From Planctomycetota bacterium (GTDB taxonomy: Bacteria > Planctomycetota > J058 > JAJDCQ01), in contig JAJDCQ010000145.1 of NCBI GenBank assembly GCA_029260755.1, positions 1-64,000 of the forward strand: a stretch of DNA of 64,000 bases. Reading direction: 5' to 3'. The position numbers were made by a program, and so were the translations under genes. This document shows positions 17,001 to 24,151 of the stretch, piece after piece. Under the pieces are notes generated by a model. The model ran no database searches, was not told the DNA's origin, and saw nothing but the letters and a program-made list of their open reading frames with translations. The first letter of the stretch is position 1; each line of letters starts with the position of its first letter.

Positions 17001-17123
17001 CCGGACGCGCCGCGGCTCCAGACGCAGGCCGTGTCCCGTCGAGCCACGTTCTGGAAGGCGGTCGGCGAGACCGAGCGCGCGGCGGCGGATCGGCGAACGG
17101 TGGACGAGCGCCTGGGTCGCTGA
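14064..17123 (+). CDS. Ser/Thr protein kinase with large uncharacterised C-terminal domain
   Basis: 1019 residues. Kinase domain about 10-285: GRGGFG glycine loop, lysine 41 (ALKVI), HRDLKPEN from 132, DFG 152-154 and APEQ, so all catalytic residues are present. A transmembrane helix at about 307-329 leads to roughly 690 residues with no recognised domain, mostly helical and rich in Leu/Arg/Glu. The start is TTG at 14064, chosen because GAGGAGG lies at proper distance and the kinase fold begins immediately; TACTCT at 14035 may be its -10. The C-terminal region is probably extracytoplasmic and sensory by analogy with related bacterial kinases. It converges on the anti-sigma gene. Confidence 0.85.
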   Translation: MGSEPLRTFGGWTVLAELGRGGFGAVYRVRDPRTGAERALKVILAGFTIEPAELERFRREAEVLARVDHPGIVRVHSSGVENGVPFTVMELVEGRSLEEVIGKGPLGADRSAEIIAEAARALHHAHRLGVIHRDLKPENLIIEPGGATRVLDFGLALDASGARTRLTMSGEAFGTPAFMAPEQAAPLTGEAAGAIDPRTDVWGLGAILYVLLTGRAPFGTGDPISVLTRVLEERPTAPSEMTTSSVPPPLEAICLRCLEHDPRRRYRSAAALADDLDRFRRGEGVRARREGALGALGRRLLGTRGRRIVTAVGVIAALVLLGTTIAARIAGDSVARVSDTIAQESDARDLFDVAYGKVLDTDQTSHEELRAARGLIGEARELLARADADGARVDGAKRRLILDLETILADGPKSDETLEQFLDDPTRRIRRELLFALLVDARRDDEVAVVIDEQPSLLKRPEHARALAAPIVDAPAGAPFAGREAVGAVFETLRETGDLDDLNLAARVQRRRIQDLLLGDASIDELDAELVLLVDACVWKGAAGLVPLEGEALDRLITRLGRLPGQLLEDGEDRPPLRVVDASLALVPFDDPRVSSVLVEVARTNVPTMLMSAQLDERVREQLFALGRTLYLNNLWPWAPEGSFDFIASEGLGLEDAQAAQNAPPGHHFAVTVVLWQRARYVTIRDPSPKGVHTEPLAAARAFVEVADPFIYLLRREETIGDVPASVLSWIASKLQRTLAWSPVGADDRFLANDLDRMTEALDPVLPEAGAPREARFRRLIDQLHARAVERNRAAGEHRRAVTIPIHLADWLVASRGIETEEDRRAALEPTVEALGIAEGMTRRWDLGEVRRALPNVDIENNLGKVLMVASMIARQLAIAEDGHAAGSDPSFCESLRGLIRQVDLVDVALSAGEPSSRVPAIETLHLLRHGPSNTGRALDLARTAGLDRDPYLRRLLEVIEYLIAQDRTAEARRFLELTPDAPRLQTQAVSRRATFWKAVGETERAAADRRTVDERLGR

Positions 17124-17159
17124 GAGAACCCCGAGGCGGATCTCGCTCAGGCAGAGCTT

Positions 17160-17212
17160 CTCCGTGTCCTCCGTGTCTCCGTGGTGACATCCTCTTCGCC
17201 GAAGGCGAAGCC
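17160..17212 (-). repeat. CACGGAGR-unit repeat with terminal hairpin (copy A)
   Basis: In minus orientation it reads: hairpin CTTCGCC-TTC-GGCGAAG, then GATGTCACCACGGAGACACG and onward. It lies between two convergent genes (ends 17123 and 17224) and could double as a bidirectional terminator. Related copies lie at 30919, 31111, 62118 and 62772. Confidence 0.8.
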
Positions 17213-17223
17213 ATGGTCGGGGG

Positions 17224-18459
17224 TCAGCGCACCCGCGCCCACCAGGCGCGCCAGCCGCCGACCGAGGTGGGGGCCCGGGGCGCGGACGCCTGCCGGCCAT
17301 CGGCGATGCTCGCGAGGAACGAGAAGCCGCCCGACCCCGGGTCGCCGAGGGTGGTCCAGCGCCGCTCGAGCTCGGACTGCGCGGCCGAGCGCTCCGAGCT
17401 CGAGCCGCTCGCCCGGCGCTCGATCAGGTCGGGGACCGATCGGCTCGCCAGGTCGCCGCCCGTCGCGGTCGCGCGGCGAGCCGCGAGCCCGGCGCCGGCG
17501 TGGTCGGGCACGGGGCGGAGGGCGCGGTCCTCGCCGACGACGTAGAGGCCGCCGTTGAGGCGGTAGCGCCGGCCGTCGGCGCGCAGGGTGCTCCGCGTGG
17601 CGCCGCCCCGCAGGATCGTCCCGGGAACGAGGGCGCCGCCCGTCTCGACCGCCCGCCAGTCGCCGGCCTCCCACCGCTCCACGCCGCGGGCCGAAGCGAC
17701 CTGGAGCGGCGCCGGGGCGACCTCACGCTCGACGACCTTCTCGACGACCTTCTCGACGGGCACCTCCACCCGTCGCTCGACGATTCGATCGACCGGCTTC
17801 TCGACGGTGACGATGCGCTCGACGATCTTCTCGATCGGCTTCTCGACGACGCGGACGACCTCGACCGGCTTCTCGACGACGCGCTCGACGGGCACCTCGA
17901 CGACGCGCTCGACGATGCGCTCGACGGGCACCTCGACGCGCTCGGGGACGGTGACCACCTCGGGGCGCGAGAGGCGACCGCGCGCGATCCAGCCCGACGC
18001 GGCGGCGAGGACGGCGGTGATCGCCACGGCGGCCGCGATCGCGATCCACGGACGGGCCGCCGGCGGGGCCGCGGGCGGCGAGGGGCGGGCGACGACGACG
18101 GGAGCCGCGGACGGGCCCGCGGCCGACGGCGCGCCTCCTCCCGAGGCGATCAGCCCCTCCCGCTCGAGGCGGTCGAGGGTCGCGCCGAGCAGCCCGGCCG
18201 GCACCTCGCTCGTCCGCGGCTCGACGAGCCCCTCGCCCTCGAGCCGGCCGAGGACGTCCTCGAGCATCCCGGCCGGCGGCGCGACCTCGGGCAGGTCGAC
18301 CGGCTCGTCGGGATCGTCGGGGAGCATCGAGGCGAGGGCCGCGAGGCGCTCGGCGAGCGCGGAATCGGCGGCGACCTCGGCCTCCACGCGCGCCGCCTCC
18401 TCGGACGGCAGGCGTCCTTCGAGGAGGTCGGCGAGCTTCGCGTCATTGGGGCGGCTCAC
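17224..18459 (-). CDS. FecR-like anti-sigma factor with Val-Glu repeat stalk
   Basis: 411 residues. The acidic helical N-terminus (MSRPNDAKLADLLEGRLPSE) fits a cytoplasmic anti-sigma region. One transmembrane helix lies at about 137-158. Residues 167-248 are a low-complexity stalk of V-E-[RK]-[IV]-V-E-[RK] type repeats with VEVPVE and VEKPVE units. The C-terminal part (about 252-345) resembles a FecR domain (WRAVETGGALVPGTILRGG, then a short beta-rich stretch). It starts with GTG overlapping the stop of the sigma gene (GTGA), strongly suggesting a cognate sigma/anti-sigma pair. It would hold the sigma factor at the membrane until a periplasmic cue is sensed. Confidence 0.75.
   Translation of the reverse strand: MSRPNDAKLADLLEGRLPSEEAARVEAEVAADSALAERLAALASMLPDDPDEPVDLPEVAPPAGMLEDVLGRLEGEGLVEPRTSEVPAGLLGATLDRLEREGLIASGGGAPSAAGPSAAPVVVARPSPPAAPPAARPWIAIAAAVAITAVLAAASGWIARGRLSRPEVVTVPERVEVPVERIVERVVEVPVERVVEKPVEVVRVVEKPIEKIVERIVTVEKPVDRIVERRVEVPVEKVVEKVVEREVAPAPLQVASARGVERWEAGDWRAVETGGALVPGTILRGGATRSTLRADGRRYRLNGGLYVVGEDRALRPVPDHAGAGLAARRATATGGDLASRSVPDLIERRASGSSSERSAAQSELERRWTTLGDPGSGGFSFLASIADGRQASAPRAPTSVGGWRAWWARVR
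17716..17961 (-). repeat. Val-Glu repeat region (coding tandem repeats)
   Basis: DNA encoding residues 167-248 of the anti-sigma protein, built from degenerate units such as VEVPVERIVE and VEKPVE. It probably forms an extended stalk across the periplasm or peptidoglycan. Repeats of this kind can change length by recombination. Confidence 0.7.
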
Positions 18460-19013
18460 GATGAAGCTCCCTGCTTCTCGAGCCAGGAGAGCGAGCGGCG
18501 TCGCACCCGGCTGCGGATCCGGTGGATCTTCGACTTCACCGCCGAGACGCTCGCGTCCCGTTCGGCGGCGATCGCCGCGAGGGCGACGCCCTCGCGACAG
18601 TGGAGGAGGAACAGCTCGCGGTCGTCGCGGTCGAGGCTCGCGACGGCGTGGTCGACCGCGCGGCGGCGGTCCGCGCGCGGATCGGGCTCGGCGTCGTCGG
18701 GACGCGCCTCGGGCTCCCAGTCGAGCGGAGCGTCGTCGCGGCGCTTGCGGGCGAGCTCGCGGACGACGTTGGCGGCGATCGTGAGCACCCAGGAGGCGAG
18801 CCGCTCCGGGTCGCGGAGCTTCCCGAGCGAGCGAAGCACCCGGACGAAGGTCTCCTGGGTCGCCTCGTCGGCGGCGTCGCGCCGGCGCGTCATCCGGAGG
18901 CAGAGCCCGTAGACCCGGGGCAGGAACGCCTCGACGAGCGCCGCGACCGCGGCGCGTTCGCCGCGGATCGCGAGGGGGATCAGCTCGGAGGGTAGCTCGG
19001 GATGGCGGGTCAT
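18456..19013 (-). CDS. ECF (sigma-70 family) RNA polymerase sigma factor
   Basis: 185 residues. Region 2 (about 20-90) contains VYGLCLRMTRRRDAADEATQE and SWVLTIAANVVRELARKRR, typical of ECF core-binding and -10 recognition. Region 4 (about 120-170) contains the helix-turn-helix FLLHCREGVALAAIAAERD and VSAVKSKIHRIRSRVR. There is no region 3, as usual for ECF factors. It is followed by an overlapping anti-sigma gene and preceded, with a 49-nt gap, by two PDZ-like lipoprotein genes on the same strand, which may be part of the sensed or regulated system. ATG start at 19013. Confidence 0.9.
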   Translation of the reverse strand: MTRHPELPSELIPLAIRGERAAVAALVEAFLPRVYGLCLRMTRRRDAADEATQETFVRVLRSLGKLRDPERLASWVLTIAANVVRELARKRRDDAPLDWEPEARPDDAEPDPRADRRRAVDHAVASLDRDDRELFLLHCREGVALAAIAAERDASVSAVKSKIHRIRSRVRRRSLSWLEKQGASS

Positions 19014-19062
19014 CGGTCGCTCGGGTCGGGTCGTCCGGGTCCTCGATGGTCAGGATCGTCGA

Positions 19063-20112
19063 TCAGTCGTCGTCGCGCTCGCGCCACAGCCGACCGAAGC
19101 TCGGGAGGCCGAGCACCTCGATCGTGGTCTGCGTGCCGGTCGGCGTCGAGGTGCGGGTGTAGTCGAACAGGGCGTAGCTGCTGACGACCCGCCTCTCGAC
19201 GTAGCCGTCGGTGTCGGCGTCGTAGCTCCGGGTGGAGGAGAGCCCGAGGATCTCGTCGCGCGGCCCGATGCTGAGCAGCGTCGCGCTCTCGTCGCGCTCG
19301 TACTCGAAGAGGAGCGGGATCCACGCCCCGGCGGGCGACTCGGGCTCGTCGAGCTCGAGCGTCCAGGGGTCGCGGCCGTCGGCGCCGACGACGACGAGGC
19401 GCGTCGCGTCGAGGCCGTCGGAGGAGACCTCGAGGACGACGTCGAGCGGCCGAAGACCGCGGTAGGCGGCCGGGCTGTCGACGGCGATGCGCGACACGAG
19501 GTAGGCCCGGAGGTTGGTCCCGGTCGAGGTGACCAGCTCCTCCATGTCGTCGGCATCGATGCGACCGGGCCAGGCGCCCTCGGGGAGCGTCCGGAGGTCG
19601 ACGAGGTCGATCCCCCAGCGACGCGCGCGGGTCGAGGTGACGGCCGGGACCGGCTGCGCCTCGTTCCGGAGCAACACGCGGACGACCTCCTCGCTCCCAT
19701 CGCGATCGACCCGCAGGTCGAGCTCGAGCCAGCCGCTCGCGACGAGCCACTGCTCGAGGTCGGCGACGCCCTCGACCGGGCTCTCGACCGCCGCGCCGGC
19801 GACCGCGGCGACGGCGCGGATCCGGTCGCCGGGGACGAGCTCGGCGTCGGCTCGAAGGCGGTTGGTGACGAGGACGCCGTCGCCGGTCTCCTCGAGCCCG
19901 ACGCCGAGGGCGGCGCCGAGGTCGTCGGGGGCGTGGCGCACCCGGAGCTCGCCGTCGCTCGCCTCGAGGACGCGACCGTCGAGGGTCGTCACGCTGCGGG
20001 AGGGGAGCGCGGTCCAGTCGAACGGCTCGAGGCTGCTGCAGCCGGCGGCGAGGAGGGCGAGGGGAGCGAGGCCGAGGAGGCGGGTGAGCGGGCGGATCAG
20101 GCGGCGGGTCAT
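19063..20112 (-). CDS. PDZ-like lipoprotein
   Basis: 349 residues. A lipoprotein signal with lipobox LAAGC (Cys25) follows a basic N-terminus MTRRLIRPLTRLLG. The mature part has PDZ-like pieces (GDRIRAVAAVAGAAVESPV; GLRPLDVVLEVSSDGLDAT), suggesting two or three peptide-binding modules at the envelope. The start at 20112 is chosen because it places the signal at the very N-terminus; longer in-frame options add 64 unlikely residues. It lies 49 nt upstream of the sigma gene and 56 nt downstream of another lipoprotein with a similar layout, so the four genes probably form one operon. No protease domain is present. Confidence 0.7.
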   Translation of the reverse strand: MTRRLIRPLTRLLGLAPLALLAAGCSSLEPFDWTALPSRSVTTLDGRVLEASDGELRVRHAPDDLGAALGVGLEETGDGVLVTNRLRADAELVPGDRIRAVAAVAGAAVESPVEGVADLEQWLVASGWLELDLRVDRDGSEEVVRVLLRNEAQPVPAVTSTRARRWGIDLVDLRTLPEGAWPGRIDADDMEELVTSTGTNLRAYLVSRIAVDSPAAYRGLRPLDVVLEVSSDGLDATRLVVVGADGRDPWTLELDEPESPAGAWIPLLFEYERDESATLLSIGPRDEILGLSSTRSYDADTDGYVERRVVSSYALFDYTRTSTPTGTQTTIEVLGLPSFGRLWRERDDD

Positions 20113-20168
20113 CGGTCGGGTCCTTTCGATCGTCGGTCGCGAGTCGGGGTCGTCGGCCACCTGGCCGG

Positions 20169-21017
20169 CTAGAGGTCGAGGAACCAGAAGAGGCGCAGGG
20201 TGCTCCGCTCCTCGCCGGTGCGCACGTTCTTCGAGGTCTTCCAGCGGATCAGCCCGGCGAGCGTCTGCCAGCTCGAGTAGGCGAAGTAGTCGTTGGTCTT
20301 CCACTCGTTCCAGCCGTCGTCGTCGAAGAGGCCGTCGGACGGCTCGACGGTGTAGCCCTCGAAGCGAGCGAAGAGGACGCCGCCGAGGAGGATCCCCTCG
20401 GGGAACCAGAAGAAGGAGGCGTGGGGGCTCGTCTCGAGCTCGAACAGGAACGGAACGGCGAAGGATGTCCGGTCATCGAGCGCCGAGCCGACCTCCGAGG
20501 CGACGACGTCGCGCGGCTCGTCATCGAAGGGGCCGCGGACCGACAGCCAGACCGGATCGCCCGGGGCGACCGCCTCGAGCCGCCGGAGGACGTCGCCGGC
20601 GTCGGTCACGGGCGAGCCGTTCACCTCGCGGACGACGTCCCACGGATGGAGGCCGGCCTTGGCGAGGGGCGAGGCGGCGGCGATCCGGCTGACGACCGGG
20701 CCGCCGTCCGCGAGGTGCGGCGTCCGCCAGGGCCGCGGAATCGCGCCGGCATCGACGAGGGTCAGCCCGAAGCGGCCGACCTCGCGGACCGAGTCGAGAC
20801 GGAGCGGCTCACCTTCGACGCGCACCTCGCCGCCGCGGCCGAGGGTGAGCTCCACCTCGCTCTCGCCGGGCTCGAGCTCGTGCGCCTCGAGGTCGCCGGT
20901 CAGGTCCCAGTCGGGACGGAGGGCGAACGCGCCGAGGCAGCCGCTGCAGGGAAGCAGCAGGGCGGCCGCGGCCGCGGCGTGGGTCAAGACGGAGAGGGTG
21001 CGCGTGGGGGTCGTCAT
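20169..21017 (-). CDS. PDZ-like lipoprotein
   Basis: 282 residues. Signal peptide with Ala-rich core and a cysteine cluster (LLPCSGC); Cys27 is the likely lipidated residue, although the lipobox is not ideal. Residues about 130-185 form a PDZ-like module (ASPLAKAGLHPWDVVREVNG). A beta-rich C-terminal part ends in RLFWFLDL. The ATG at 21017 is preceded by GAGGAGATC. It resembles the next gene in layout and appears to lead the lipoprotein-sigma-anti-sigma run. The upstream gap contains the REP-like repeats. Confidence 0.65.
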   Translation of the reverse strand: MTTPTRTLSVLTHAAAAAALLLPCSGCLGAFALRPDWDLTGDLEAHELEPGESEVELTLGRGGEVRVEGEPLRLDSVREVGRFGLTLVDAGAIPRPWRTPHLADGGPVVSRIAAASPLAKAGLHPWDVVREVNGSPVTDAGDVLRRLEAVAPGDPVWLSVRGPFDDEPRDVVASEVGSALDDRTSFAVPFLFELETSPHASFFWFPEGILLGGVLFARFEGYTVEPSDGLFDDDGWNEWKTNDYFAYSSWQTLAGLIRWKTSKNVRTGEERSTLRLFWFLDL

Positions 21018-21098
21018 CGTTCGATCTCCTCTTCGAAGGGCGGCTCTCTTCGCCGGCCACGTCGGTAGGAGTCGAACGGGACGATCGGTTGCGGGTGA

Positions 21099-21117
21099 AT
21101 CTCGAAAAACCCGAGAT
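21099..21117. promoter_or_regulatory. Small inverted repeat upstream of a lipoprotein gene
   Basis: ATCTCG at 21099-21104 pairs with CGAGAT at 21112-21117 around AAAAACC, about 80 nt upstream of the 21017 start. It could be an operator or a hairpin; no protein is assigned. Confidence 0.3.
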
Positions 21118-21206
21118 CCGAGCCTCGCTGGTGTGATTTCCGGCCCCAACCCGACCGGCGCAGCACCCAAACCACGACGACGCAGAGACTAGCGCCAACA
21201 TCTCCC

Positions 21207-21356
21207 AGGGGTCAGGTCCAGGATTCACACCAAAGGGGTCAGGTCACACCAGAGGCTCCGACGGATTCGCTGGTGTGATTCCTGGACCTGACCCCTTCGA
21301 TCCCACTAGAGCCTGGTGTGATTCCTGGACCTGACCCCTTCGATCCCACTAGAGCC
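21207..21356. repeat. Cluster of REP-like repeats with a 43-bp tandem duplication
   Basis: The gene-free stretch 21018-21419 (402 nt) holds several copies of a unit TGTGATTCCTGGACCTGACC and its reverse complement. There is one inverted copy at 21207-21232, a truncated one at 21235-21250, and two identical direct copies of 43 bp at 21271-21313 and 21314-21356. A weaker relative is at 21128-21147. Single copies also occur near 53995 and 62671. I recall similar strings as REP-like sequences linked to Y1/RAYT transposases in other genomes, but no such transposase is in this window. Confidence 0.8.
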
Positions 21357-21419
21357 TTGGAACAGCTCCTGGACGCCGGCAACTCGCAATCCGCGCGAGA
21401 AACGAAACCGCGGTACGGA

Positions 21420-22412
21420 CTAGCGCCGACGGCGGCGAGGCTTCGGCGCCTTGTAGCGGTCGCTCGAGCGCCCGCGGTCCCGGTCGGGACCGCGGCGAGG
21501 GCGAGGGCGGGTCGACCGGCCGCGCGGAGGCTCGTCGTCGTCATCGTCGCGCGAGTCGTCTGGCTCGTCCTCGTCCTCCTCCTCGGGCGAGTCGTCGTCG
21601 ATCTCCTCGCGCTCCATATCCTCGTCGTCATCGTCATCACGCCGCCGGGGGCGACGTCCCCGATCTCGACCGCGATCCCGGACGCGCCCCCGTCCGCGCC
21701 CGCGCCCGGCGCCGGTCCGGAGACGACCCGAGGGCCGGCGGCTCCGCGACAGGCGCGGCGGGGGCCCGTCGTCGAGGAGTCGGTCCGCGAAGCCGACGAG
21801 GAGCGCTCCGCCGCCACCGATCAGGACGAGACCGAAGAGGATGGTGACGAGACCGAACGCCGAGCTCCCGGGCGATCGACCGACCTCGTAGATCACGCAG
21901 CGACTCGCATCGAACCGCGACCCGTACTGACTCTGGAGGATGCCCCGGGTCTGGGAGTCGAGCGAGGCGATGTCGTTGATGACCATCCCCCGGAGGGTGT
22001 CCTGATCCTCGATCCGCTCGAGCTCGGCGACGGAGCCCGCCCGCACCTTCACGATCACGCGGATCGTCCGGGGGAGCGGGATCTCGACGTCGGTTTCGCC
22101 CGCCTCGACCTGCGCGTCGATCCGCGCGATGAGCTCCTCGTCGAACGGGATCGCCGGGATGTAGACCCACTCCCAGCGCCGACCTCGCTCCTCGTAGACG
22201 AAGTCGGTCGTGAAGAGGAAGTCGGTCAGCTCGACGTGGGGGTTGCCGCCCCATCCGCTCGAGGCGAGCTCCGCGCAGCTCCGCGGCTGCGGCGTCGCGC
22301 TCGAGCCGGACGCGAGGGTGAGCTCCTCGCAGCCGACGAACATCGCGCCGACGCCGAGGAGAGCGATCAGGAGGCCGAGGCCGTAACGGTTGGTGGGGAT
22401 GGGGATGAACAT
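21420..22412 (-). CDS. Lipoprotein / membrane protein with charged low-complexity tail
   Basis: 330 residues. The N-terminal hydrophobic segment ends in FVGCEE, a probable lipobox (Cys28). A soluble domain (about 45-180) with VELTDFLFTTDFVYEE and IPLPRTIRVIVKVRAGS may face the periplasm. A second hydrophobic helix at about 184-208 precedes a tail of more than 100 residues made almost only of Arg, Asp, Glu and Pro, with alternating basic and acidic blocks. A protein with both a lipobox and a late helix would be doubly anchored, or the first segment may be a simple helix. It is the last gene of the run that includes truD. Family not recognised. Confidence 0.6.
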   Translation of the reverse strand: MFIPIPTNRYGLGLLIALLGVGAMFVGCEELTLASGSSATPQPRSCAELASSGWGGNPHVELTDFLFTTDFVYEERGRRWEWVYIPAIPFDEELIARIDAQVEAGETDVEIPLPRTIRVIVKVRAGSVAELERIEDQDTLRGMVINDIASLDSQTRGILQSQYGSRFDASRCVIYEVGRSPGSSAFGLVTILFGLVLIGGGGALLVGFADRLLDDGPPPRLSRSRRPSGRLRTGAGRGRGRGRVRDRGRDRGRRPRRRDDDDDEDMEREEIDDDSPEEEDEDEPDDSRDDDDDEPPRGRSTRPRPRRGPDRDRGRSSDRYKAPKPRRRRR

Positions 22413-22434
22413 CGCCCTGGCATCCTCCCGCGGC

Positions 22435-23694
22435 TCAGGCGACCGGCGCCTTCGCGATCTCCTCGAGCACCGCGGTGGCGTAGCAGCCCTTCGGCAGCCC
22501 GAAGGCGAGGACGATCGCGTCGTCCTCCCGCTCGACGCTGACGTCGCTGACGGCGAAGCGCAAGGGGCGGCGCTCGCCCTTGAGGCCGAGCGGAGCGAGC
22601 GCGGCGAACCCCTCGGCGCCGTCGAGACCCTCCTCGGCGAGGATCGCGTCCTCGAGCTCGCGGGCCGGGCCGCCGAGCGGGCGCAGCAGCTTCGTCCCGA
22701 AGATCGGCCCCGACGGGCTGATCTCGATCGCGGCGACGCGCGTCGCCTCGCGCTCGGGGTCGGTGACGAGGAACGCCGCGCCGTTTCGATGGAGGGTGGC
22801 GACCTCGCCCTGGCCGAGCCGGTCGAACCGCGGGAGGCCGGCGTCCTCGTCCGCCGCGAGCACCCGGCTCAGGTAGCGGTTGAAGAGCTCGGACTGGTAG
22901 GCCGAGGCGTAGAGGCCACGCATCTTCTTGGGGATCGCCCGCACCGCGCGCTCGAGCGCGTCGGGCTGCTTCGCGAGCGCGGCGAGGGCCGCCCGCTCGG
23001 CCGCGAAGGAGGGCGGGAAGAGCTCGCGCGCGCCGGCGACGTCGCCGGCGTCGAAGCGCCGGCGCGCCTCCTGGCAGGCCTCGGACTCGTGGTCCTGCGG
23101 TCGGCCGACCAGCTCGGCGAGGAGCTCGGTCGGCGTGTTCCGGACGAGCGCCGCGCCGAGGCGATGGGTGTTGCGGCGGAACCCGAATCGCTGGAGACCG
23201 AAGTAGTTCGGGACGCCCGAGCGCGCGAGCCGCTCGAGCACCCGCTCCGCCCGGTCCGCCCCGTCGGCGTCGACGCCGCGCATCCGGATCCGGAAGCGGT
23301 TGCCGGCGAGGTGGCCGACCTTGAGCTTGTTCCGGTGCCGCGCCGCCGACAGGACGCGGATCCGGTCGTCGTCGTCGAGCGCGGCGAGCGCCTCGGCGTC
23401 GACGCCGCCGCCGATCGAAAGGGTCTGGCGGGTGATCGCCTTCGCGTCCTTGAGCCCGGCGTAGCCGATCGCGCGCGGGCTCGCCCCGAGCGCGTTCGCG
23501 AGGAGCCGGACCGCCTCGTGGGTCGAGACGCCGCGCTTCTCGATCTCGACGTAGAGATGCTCGCCCTCGCCGCACGGCTCGTAGAGCGGGACCTCGGCGA
23601 CGACGAAGTCCTCGGGCTGCTCGCGGGTTCGCCCGCGCACCGGCGGCAGGTCGCCGGTCAGGTAGACGCGCTCGGTCGGCGGCGGCCCGCTCAC
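22435..23694 (-). CDS. truD: tRNA pseudouridine(13) synthase TruD
   Basis: 419 residues. Forms pseudouridine at position 13 of tRNA(Glu) in well-studied cases. The catalytic motif GLKDAKAITRQ places the nucleophilic aspartate at residue 83. Other family blocks are EQPEDFVVAEVPLYEP near the N-terminus and SGVPNYFGLQRFGF in the middle, and overall length is normal for bacterial TruD. The start is GTG at 23694, overlapping the stop of dtd (GTGA), which gives coupled translation of two tRNA-quality genes. Longer in-frame starts would read through dtd in another frame and are rejected. A lipoprotein gene follows 22 nt downstream. Confidence 0.93.
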   Translation of the reverse strand: MSGPPPTERVYLTGDLPPVRGRTREQPEDFVVAEVPLYEPCGEGEHLYVEIEKRGVSTHEAVRLLANALGASPRAIGYAGLKDAKAITRQTLSIGGGVDAEALAALDDDDRIRVLSAARHRNKLKVGHLAGNRFRIRMRGVDADGADRAERVLERLARSGVPNYFGLQRFGFRRNTHRLGAALVRNTPTELLAELVGRPQDHESEACQEARRRFDAGDVAGARELFPPSFAAERAALAALAKQPDALERAVRAIPKKMRGLYASAYQSELFNRYLSRVLAADEDAGLPRFDRLGQGEVATLHRNGAAFLVTDPEREATRVAAIEISPSGPIFGTKLLRPLGGPARELEDAILAEEGLDGAEGFAALAPLGLKGERRPLRFAVSDVSVEREDDAIVLAFGLPKGCYATAVLEEIAKAPVA

Positions 23695-24137
23695 GGGCCG
23701 AGCTCGACGACGACCGTCACCGGCCCGTCGTTCACGAGGGCGACGTCCATCATCGCGCCGAAGAAGCCGCGGCCGACCGACAGGCCGAGCCCGGCGAGCG
23801 TGTCGGCATAGAGGGCGAAGAGCGGCTCGGCTCGCTCGGGACGCGCCGCGCCGGCATACGACGGGCGCGTCCCCTTGCGGGTGTCGCCGCACACGGTGAA
23901 GTTCGGCACGACGAGGACGCCGCCGCCGACGTCGAGGACGCTCCGGTTCATCTTGCCGTCGTCATCGGGGAAGACGCGCATCTTCGCCGTCTTCTCCGCG
24001 AGGCGGCGCGCCGTCGCCTCGTCGTCGCCGTCGGCCACGCCGAGGAGGACGCAGAGACCGGCGCCGACGGCGGAGCGCTCGTCGGTCCCGCGGTCGGTGA
24101 CGCTCGCCTCACGCACCCGCTGGATGACCGCGCGCAC
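23691..24137 (-). CDS. dtd: D-aminoacyl-tRNA deacylase (DTD)
   Basis: 148 residues, normal length. Hydrolyses D-aminoacyl-tRNA (and glycyl-tRNA(Ala)) to protect translation. MRAVIQRVREASV at the start (initiated by GTG), DTRKGTRPSYAGAA and VNDGPVTVVVELGP are family signatures. The cis-Pro GPVT motif is present. The usual SQFTL motif reads PNFTV here: the Ser-Gln pair is replaced by Pro-Asn while the active-site Thr remains, a notable deviation. It overlaps truD by four bases and follows a TPR gene by 14 nt. There is no competing start, since upstream codons belong to the TPR gene in another frame. Confidence 0.92.
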   Translation of the reverse strand: MRAVIQRVREASVTDRGTDERSAVGAGLCVLLGVADGDDEATARRLAEKTAKMRVFPDDDGKMNRSVLDVGGGVLVVPNFTVCGDTRKGTRPSYAGAARPERAEPLFALYADTLAGLGLSVGRGFFGAMMDVALVNDGPVTVVVELGP

Positions 24138-24151
24138 CGACCACCCCCCAC

